This document shows positions 57,593-64,000 of a stretch of 64,000 bases of DNA, one piece after another. Within the stretch, counting starts at the first letter, position 1; each line of letters opens with the position of its first letter. The translations under genes were made by a program, and so were the position numbers. The stretch lies in assembly GCA_003254905.1 (NCBI GenBank), contig QANU01004827.1, forward strand, positions 1-64,000. Direction: 5' to 3'. Below the pieces are notes generated by a model. That model did not search any database. It worked only from the letters and a program-made list of their open reading frames with translations, and was not told the DNA's origin. This DNA comes from Nissolia schottii. Lineage: Eukaryota > Streptophyta > Magnoliopsida > Fabales > Fabaceae.

Positions 57593-58174
57593 CATGGTTA
57601 TTAAACTCTCGAGTTAACTCGTAAACTCTTACGAGTTTACGATTTCACAACACAAAACGAGTTAACACTCATGTAAACTCTTTTTTGGTAAACTCGTACG
57701 AGTTTAAGCAAACTCTCGATTTTACTAGCGAGTTTACGAGTTAAAATCTACCTACGAGTTTACGAGTTTACCTCAAGATGTATAAATTTGGTAACTTTTT
57801 TAGATACTTAGTTGATTTTGTGTGTTAGACCATATTTATTGAGTTTACTAAGCTGATTTTATATATTTATCATAATTGAGTTATGTTTTATCAAACTATA
57901 AAGTAATACATGTACAAAATAAAGTATGACATAACTAAGTGTCATGCATTAAGGTATATTTTATGATATTTTTTTCACTTATTTTATTTTAAAGTTAACA
58001 TTAGTCACTGTCAATTAAGAATACAAAATTTAATCATGTTTAGTTCTTAAGTATATTGCTTATAACATATATTTTTCACATATGTAAACTCTTACGAGTT
58101 TACGAGTCGAGTTTACGATTCGAGTTTACTGAGCCTTCACGAGTTTACTTAAACTCTCGAGTTTGACAACCTTG
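57593..58174. mobile_element. hAT-type MITE in the LTR
   Basis: The ends are CATGGTTATTAAACTCTCGAG and, on the complement of the right end, CAAGGTTGTCAAACTCGAGAG. The 8-bp duplication TCTGCAAC is at 57585-57592 and 58175-58182. It is 582 bp with an AT-rich core and both shoulders full of ACTCGTAAACTC and its complement. It is the same family as the element at 12117-13268. It carries no transposase. It cuts the CACTCAGCA array of the LTR. Confidence 0.93.
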
Positions 58175-59684
58175 TCTGCAACTATAGGGAACCTCCGCAG
58201 AACCAACTCAGAACCACTCCCGGTGCCCTCTCAGCACTCTTCGCGTAACCCTCTCAGCAACTCCAGGGATCCTCCGTGGAACCCACTCGGCACCACTCCT
58301 AGTTCCCACTTAGCGCTCTTCACGTAACCCTCTCAGCAACTACAGGGATCCTCCGCGGAACCCACTCAGCACCACTCTTGTCACTCTCCGCGGAACCACT
58401 CAGCACCAGTCCAGGCGCCGCTCAACAACTCTCTACAGACTCCTCTCAGTCACTCTATGCAGATACCACTCAGCACCAGTCTAGACCAGAAACATCTAAC
58501 TTACAACGTAATGACCCACAAATTTTAACAACCTAAACGCATATTTTTCCTCATCAAATCCTTACCCACATTTTAGAAAACACAACACGTAAAACGTAAA
58601 CACATATCTCCAAAAATATTTTTATTCTCAACAAATCATTAACAGCACATGCAAGTTTATTTCAAGGCATAAATCACATGTTATGTACATTTCATCACAT
58701 GTTCACAATAACCATAAATAGATCACCAAAGAGGTGATTTATGCATAGTTACCCACTTGTAGAAAAACCTGGTGGTGGTGAGGGAAGTTTGGAGTGAAGT
58801 CCTACAAGCCTTGTTGTTTTCCAAAGCTTGAGCTTCTCCTTTCTCCAAGATGAGGATCTTTGAGCAAGGTGGAGGGTGAAGATGTTGTTCCTCTTGATTT
58901 TGGAAGGAAGAAAATGAAACCAAGATGAGGAGACTTGAGGGCTATGTTTCGGTTTGTGGAAGGTGGAAGGAGATGGAAAAGTGCTTGATCTCTTGAAGGC
59001 TTGATGGTGTTCTTTGAGGTTTGGCTTAGTGTGTTTTTATGGAGAATGTGAGAAATGAGCTTTTGCTTAGAGTTTGGGAAGGGAGTCTCGGTTTTGAGGG
59101 GCTGATGGTGAGGGAAATTAATTGAATTTTGGGATTTAATAAATTGGATGAATAGTAGAGGGCATGGGCATAGGTATGGCTAGTGATGGGATTTGGTTTA
59201 GTGTGTAAGACAAATAAGGTGATGGGAATTTGGAAGCATGATTTTGGGGATTAATTTTGTACAAAAATCTCTTCTCCTAGCCGTGCAGCCCTCTCCCACA
59301 GCTGCTGAAATTTCATTTTCTCTCGGCTCCGGTTTGCTCATGTTTTATCGCTCGCAGTATCGGTGCGTTGCGCACGGTCGTCCGAAAAATATTCCGTTTA
59401 TACCGTCGCGATCCCCTAATTCCCCTCTACCTGAGGGTATTAATATTTAAAGGTGTTTTGTGAATTTTTCTCCGGGAATTATTTTCACAGACACCTTTTG
59501 TTGGTCAGAAAATTTCATCGGCGAACAGCGACAGTTCGGTTGTCTGCCGGACATCCTACCGCAACCCGTTTTATTTCCTAAGGGTATTCTACCTAATAGT
59601 TTCCCATATTTATTCTCTAATCATGATTAAGAATTAATTTGGTATTTATGTTTACGATTATTTCTCTACGAAAAAATCGGGATG

Positions 59685-60941
59685 TTACATTCCACCCCCC
59701 TTAGAAAAATTTCGTCCACGAAATTTAAGTGGAGGCTCGGGCGTACCTTTGAACAGCTCAGGGTAGACTCGTCGCATATCTGCTTCCAGCTCCCACGTCT
59801 GGTCCTCACAAGCTCCATTTTCCCACAAGACGCGCACCATCTTGACCTCTTTGTTCCTGGTCGTGCGAGTTTTTCGATCCACAATCCATCTAGGCGTCAC
59901 CGATAGAGCGAGAACTTCCCTCGGTTGCACTTGATCCGTCTCCAAGATGTGATCGGGCGATGCGTGGTACTTTCTCAGCTGGGAGACATGGAACATGTTA
60001 TGGACATAAGCCAAATGCGGTGGAAGAGCTACTCGGTAAGCAACCGGTCCAATGTGCTCCAGAATCTGAAACGGCCCTACGAATCTGGGACTCAGCTTTC
60101 TGACCTTGAGGGATCTCCTAAGTCCCGTAGCTGGTGTGATCTTCAAAAACAAAAGTTCCCCCTCTTGAAATTCCAAGGGCTTCCTCCTAACGTCTGCGTA
60201 GCTCTTCTGACGGTCCTGTGCCGCCTGGATTCTCGCTTGGATTGTCTTGACCCATTCTTCGGCTTCTCGGATCTCATCAGCAGTACAATTCCAGAACTTG
60301 GCTCCTTCATGCCAAGACAGTGGAGATTGGCATTTCCGACCATACAGAGCTTCAAAAGGAGCCATACCAATACTCGCCTGATAACTGTTGTTGTAAGAAA
60401 ATTCGACTAAGGGCAACATCTCGTCCCAATAGCTGGGTAAGTCCAACGCACAAGCTCGCAACATATCTTCCAGAACCTGGATTGTCCTCTCCGACTGTCC
60501 GTTGGTTTGTGGGTGATAAGCAGTGCTAAGGCATAGCTTCGTCCCGTAGGCTTTTTGAAATGCGGTCCAAAACCGTGAAGTGAATCGGGGGTCTCTGTCA
60601 GAGATAATCGATGATGGAATCCCATGTAGCCTCACTATCTCCTTGATGTAAATCCTCACCAGCTTCTCTAAGGGATAGTTCATTTGCACCGGAATGAAAT
60701 GTGCGGACTTGGTCAGGCGGTCCACAATGACCCATATAGCATCTACTCCTCTAGTCGTCCGGGGCAATGCAGAGACGAAGTCTATTGCTATACCCTCCCA
60801 CTTCCACTCAGGTATCTCTGGTGGAGTAAGTAGTCCGTGCGGCTTCTGATGTTCAATCTTCACCTTCTGACATGTCACATACCTCTCTACCCAGTCTGCT
60901 ACATCTCGCTTTATTCCCGGGCACCAGAACATCTGCTTCAA
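59685..60941 (-). pseudogene. chromovirus integrase with chromodomain-like end
   Basis: It shows the end of the zinc finger (CQKVKIEHQKPHGLL), the integrase core (IAIDFVSALPRTTRGVDAIW, HGIPSSIISDRDPRFTSRFW, and TAYHPQTNGQSERTIQVLED), the GPY/F module (LSPRFVGPFQILEHIGPVAY) and a C-terminal region typical of plant chromoviral integrases (RNKEVKMVRVLWENGACEDQ, TWELEADMRRVYPELF). The chromodomain of this group guides insertion to heterochromatin. It belongs to the broken element. Confidence 0.92.
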
Positions 60942-61396
60942 ATCCTAGTACATCTTAGTCATTCCTGGGTGGATGGTGAAATGACTTCTATGAGCCTCTC
61001 AAAGGATATCAGCACGTAGCCCTCCTTCATTTGGTACACAGAGGTGCTGATTAAACCACAGGAGACCATCCGGTCCAAAGGCGGCTTCTTTCATCTTCCC
61101 CGCTTGCACCGCCTTGACTAAATCCAGCCAGGCATCATCAGTGCAGTTTCTTTGTGCTTCCGCGATCCTAATCCGGAACTCACTAGTAACCTGAATCTTC
61201 CAAAATCGAATGCTAGTTGGCCGGCGGGTAAACCCCAAGTCGAGATCTCAAAAACTCTCGATCAGCTCCTGTTCCTTTATCATCAACCAAGCCGCATGCA
61301 GCGACTTCCTGCTCAAGGCATCGACTACCACATTAGCTTTCCCTGGATGGTAGTTCAACCAAAATCATAATCCTTCAGGAATTTCATCCAACGACG

Positions 61397-61612
61397 CTAC
61401 CTCATGTTCAGCTCCTTCTGATCAAACAAGTATTTGAGGCTTTTATGGTCCGAGAATACCTCGAAGCGTACTCCGTACAGATGATGTCTCCAGATCTTAA
61501 GAGCAAAAACCACAGCTGCAAGCTCTAGATCATGAGTCGGATAGTTTGCTTCGTGCGTCCTCAGTCGCCTAGAAGCAAATGCCACCACCGACGGTTTTCC
61601 ATGAGCACGCAT
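61397..61612 (-). pseudogene. gypsy RNase H remnant
   Basis: [20 protein letters not shown] followed by [19 protein letters not shown] and [11 protein letters not shown] is the RT_RNaseH block of Ty3/gypsy pol. It lies between reverse transcriptase and integrase, as in the family. Broken. Confidence 0.9.
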
Positions 61613-61818
61613 CCCAATCCTATGCGGGAGGCATCACAGTACACCTCGTAATGGGCTTAGGGGTCAGGTAAAATCAGTACTAGAGTAGTCGTCAACTTCT
61701 CCTTCAGGGTACAGAAACTCTACTCACACTCCGACGTCCACACAAATGGTGCGTTCTTCCTAGTCAGCTTAGTCAACGGCAGTGCGATCTGCGAGAATCC
61801 CTTGATGAACCTCCTGTA

Positions 61819-62690
61819 CTACCCAGCAAAGCCTAGAAAACTCCGTATCTCAGCGATATTAGTGGGCGTCCCCCACTGCTGAACCGCTTCCACTTTCCCT
61901 GGATCTACTGCCACTCCCTGTTCTGATACCACGTGGCCTAGGAACTGCACTTCTCTTGCCCAAAATTCACACTTGGACAGCTTCACATACAATTTCTTCT
62001 TCCTCAAGACCTCTAGTACCGTCCTCAGATGCCCTTCATGTTCTGCCTCACTCTTCGAGTACACCAGGATGTCATCGATGAACACAATAACACACTGGTC
62101 CAAGTACTCACGGAAGATGCGGTGCATGTAGTCCATGAATGTGGCCGGGGCATTGGTCAACCCAACAGCCATCACCGTGAACTCATAGTGGCCATAGCGT
62201 GAGCGGAACGCTGTCTTCGGAATATCCTCGCCCTTCACACGAATCTGGTGATAACCAGACCTCAAATCTATCCGGGAGAACACCTTCGCTCCCCTCAACT
62301 GATCTATCAGGTCATCAATCCTGGGTAGCGGGTACTTATTCTTGACGGTCACCTTGTTCAGTTGCCGGTAATCCACACACATCCGCATAGACCCATCCTT
62401 TTTCTTTACGAACATCACTGGGGCTCCCCATGGTGACGCGCTCGGGCGGATAAACTGCTTCCCCAGCAGTTCCTCTAGTTACCGCTTCAACTCTTGCAGC
62501 TCCACTGGCGACAGACGATACGGTGCTATAGACACTGGTCCCGCTCCTGGGACAAGGCCGATCAAAAATTCCACCTCTCGCTCAGGCGAAAACTCCGGGA
62601 TGTCATTCGGAAACACATCCGGGTACTCACAAACCACTCGAATCTGCTCTACCTGCAACTGGGCCCAAACTGTCACCTGTTGTCTCGTCA
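61819..62690 (-). pseudogene. gypsy reverse transcriptase remnant
   Basis: The motifs are VCEYPDVFPNDIPEFSPERE (62479-62691 part), then [46 protein letters not shown] with the catalytic aspartates, and [20 protein letters not shown]. These are classic Ty3/gypsy chromovirus reverse transcriptase. It is broken, and at its N-terminal side it runs into the LTR junction. Confidence 0.92.
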
Positions 62691-64000
62691 TCTCAATGGG
62701 AGTGGGGGTGAGAACGTCGCGTTCACAGTGGGGTTCTATGGGCTTCCCTATTCATTTCATTACTCCATTATGATTCCGCCGCTTAGGGGGTCTCTAGGTG
62801 ACATCGTCATACTAAATTCGTACTTGTTAATTATCCATTCTAGTCCTGAGCAGCCTTATCTAGATTACTACGTTATCGGGGAATTCTAATCTTTCCTTTA
62901 CCTATCCTTGGCAACTTAGCATTCTCTATAATCTTACGCTATCCTCATATTACGTGATCTATCTAGAGGCCGTCTCATGAATCCGTGGTTCCTTGACGTG
63001 ACCCTTGCACATACATATCCTAAACATACTCCCTATACTTGTCAACCACATATCTCATGCCATATCACATATACATATCATCATGTTCACGTATCACATA
63101 AACATATCATATTCATGTATCATATAGACATATCATAATCATGTGTCATATAGACATATCACATTCATGCATCACATAGACAAATCCTGTTCATGTTTCA
63201 TGTGCATATCATATGCATGTAGGGCATATAGAATGCCTGAGGGCTGACTTGCCCAGGGGCAACCTCTTCTGTATCGTATCATGTTCATACTCTGCTATAC
63301 ATATCATCGTGTTCACGTATCATATTGACATATCATTAGCACATATACATATCATCATATTCACATATCATAGCATATTCATGTTTCATGTACGTATCGT
63401 ATGCACGCGTCATGTTCATGTATGGCATATTGAATGCTTGAGGGTTCCACTTGCGCCGGGGCAGTGTCCTCCGTGTCGTGTACATGTCATGTCATCTCAT
63501 GTCATTATGCATGTGTGGCATGTAGCATGCCTGAGGAAATCCACTCGCCCGAGGGCGGCGTCCTCCGTATCATATTGGTGGCATATCAAACGCCTGAGGA
63601 AATCCACTCGCCCGAGGGCGTCGTCCTCCATATCATGTCAATGCTTGAGGAAATCTGCTCGCCCTATTGCGGCGTCCCCCATATCATGTAAATGCTTGAG
63701 GAAATCTGCTCGCCCTATGGCGGCGTCCTCCATATCGTGCTTGAATGCAGGATGTCATGTTCATGTCGTGTTTAGATGCTCGTGTCATGTCATGCTCGTG
63801 TCATATGCATGTCATGTCATCTTATCTATGGGGCATGTCATAATACCATATACGTATCTCATCCAGTACATCTAGCAAGCCATAAAATCATACACATATC
63901 TTAACACATCATTCAGCTTAATGTTTGTTGGACTATGTGCCTCAAGACAGCTTCCATGAGACGTTCAAGTCTCAAGCCGCTCAGCGAAACCTCTTGTTCG
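62691..64000 (-). mobile_element. LTR fragment of the 47313 subfamily, runs off the right edge
   Basis: From GAGTGGGGGTGAGAACGTCG on, this matches 47830-49105 nearly base for base (roughly nine in ten or better by eye), including the CATATCAT array and the GAGGAAATCCACTCGCC array. It ends inside a CCGCTCAGCG motif cluster. The LTR start (the first 515 bp of the sister copy) is missing; it is replaced by the pol sequence of the Tekay-type element. Confidence 0.88.

Larger units (their letters stand above)
55464..59689 (-). repeat. 3' LTR of the minus-strand Tekay-type element
   Basis: It begins TGTAACACCCTAGGTTAGC and ends AAAAATCGGGATGTTACA on the plus strand, right next to the polypurine tract. 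It is about 3.6 kb without the hAT MITE. It contains the GAGAACGGTGGTTCTC hairpin at 56358, the TTCGTGGAC repeat at 56840-57020 and the CACTCAGCA array. It is the reference that fixes orientation for all solo LTRs in this window. Confidence 0.9.
55464..62690 (-). mobile_element. Tekay-type chromovirus, broken, 5' part lost
   Basis: From left to right on the plus strand: 3' LTR (55464-59689, containing a hAT MITE), the Tekay polypurine/AAATTTCG end, then in reverse integrase with a chromodomain-like C-terminus, RNase H and reverse transcriptase remnants. At about 62,690 the pol sequence stops and LTR sequence of another subfamily begins, so protease, gag, primer site and 5' LTR are missing. 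It inserted after GATAC in the U3 hairpin of the LTR begun at 47313. It is a fossil with several breaks. Confidence 0.9.

Noticed and set aside
19753-64000. Further host genes, tRNA or rRNA genes in the repeat stack
   Set aside because: No tRNA cloverleaf with A and B boxes, no rRNA sequence and no host-type exons were recognised. All sequence is explained by LTRs, element interiors and MITEs.

Overview
This is nuclear DNA of a flowering plant, most likely a eudicot. It has a host gene with short plant introns and GT/AG junctions, and it is otherwise filled with plant Ty1/copia and Ty3/gypsy (Tekay/Del-type chromovirus) LTR retrotransposon fossils and small hAT-type elements. The species cannot be named from the sequence alone.

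Host gene. Five plus-strand exons between 5649 and 18712 encode the last 279 residues of a NUB1-like (NEDD8 ultimate buster 1) protein. They carry three UBA domains and an acidic conserved tail. The 5' half of the gene, expected to hold the ubiquitin-like domain, lies left of the window. Three of its four visible introns are 75-100 bp. The intron between the second and third visible exons, which splits the second UBA domain, has swollen to 11,971 bp.

Regions. (1) 1-5062: a broken minus-strand Ty1/copia element in the intron upstream of the first visible exon; it runs off the left edge. (2) 5984-17954: the giant intron, holding a hAT-like element (6061-6945), a copia-type LTR with primer binding site (7404-7648), a gypsy solo LTR (8477-11864), a hAT MITE interrupted by a 320-base assembly gap (12117-13268), and a small copia-like non-autonomous element (13579-17557) with another gypsy solo LTR inside it. 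(3) 18713-19752: the 3' flank of the gene. (4) 19753 to the right edge: one plus-strand Tekay-type element (5' LTR from 19753, gag remnant near 42.9-43.9 kb, polypurine tract and 3' LTR from 44063) that has received insertion after insertion, up to about five levels deep. Most of these are solo LTRs whose 5-bp target duplications can be read from the sequence. (5) 55464-62690: a second Tekay-type element on the minus strand with recognisable integrase, RNase H and reverse transcriptase remnants. It ends abruptly in a chimeric junction with an LTR of another subfamily that runs to the right edge.

The LTRs are long (about 2.4-3.6 kb net) and come from several diverged subfamilies, yet they share a fixed internal layout. 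Conserved parts are TGTAACATCCC at the sense start, a nested hairpin in U3, a TATAAATA box, a GTGGGTAA block, a GAGAAC/GTTCTC hairpin, and AGCTAGGGTGTTACA (or a close variant) at the sense end. Each subfamily carries its own array of short palindromic repeats in the middle. The most unusual observations are two insertions at the same nucleotide of that U3 hairpin in two different LTRs, and the exchange of palindromic repeat arrays between LTR subfamilies.
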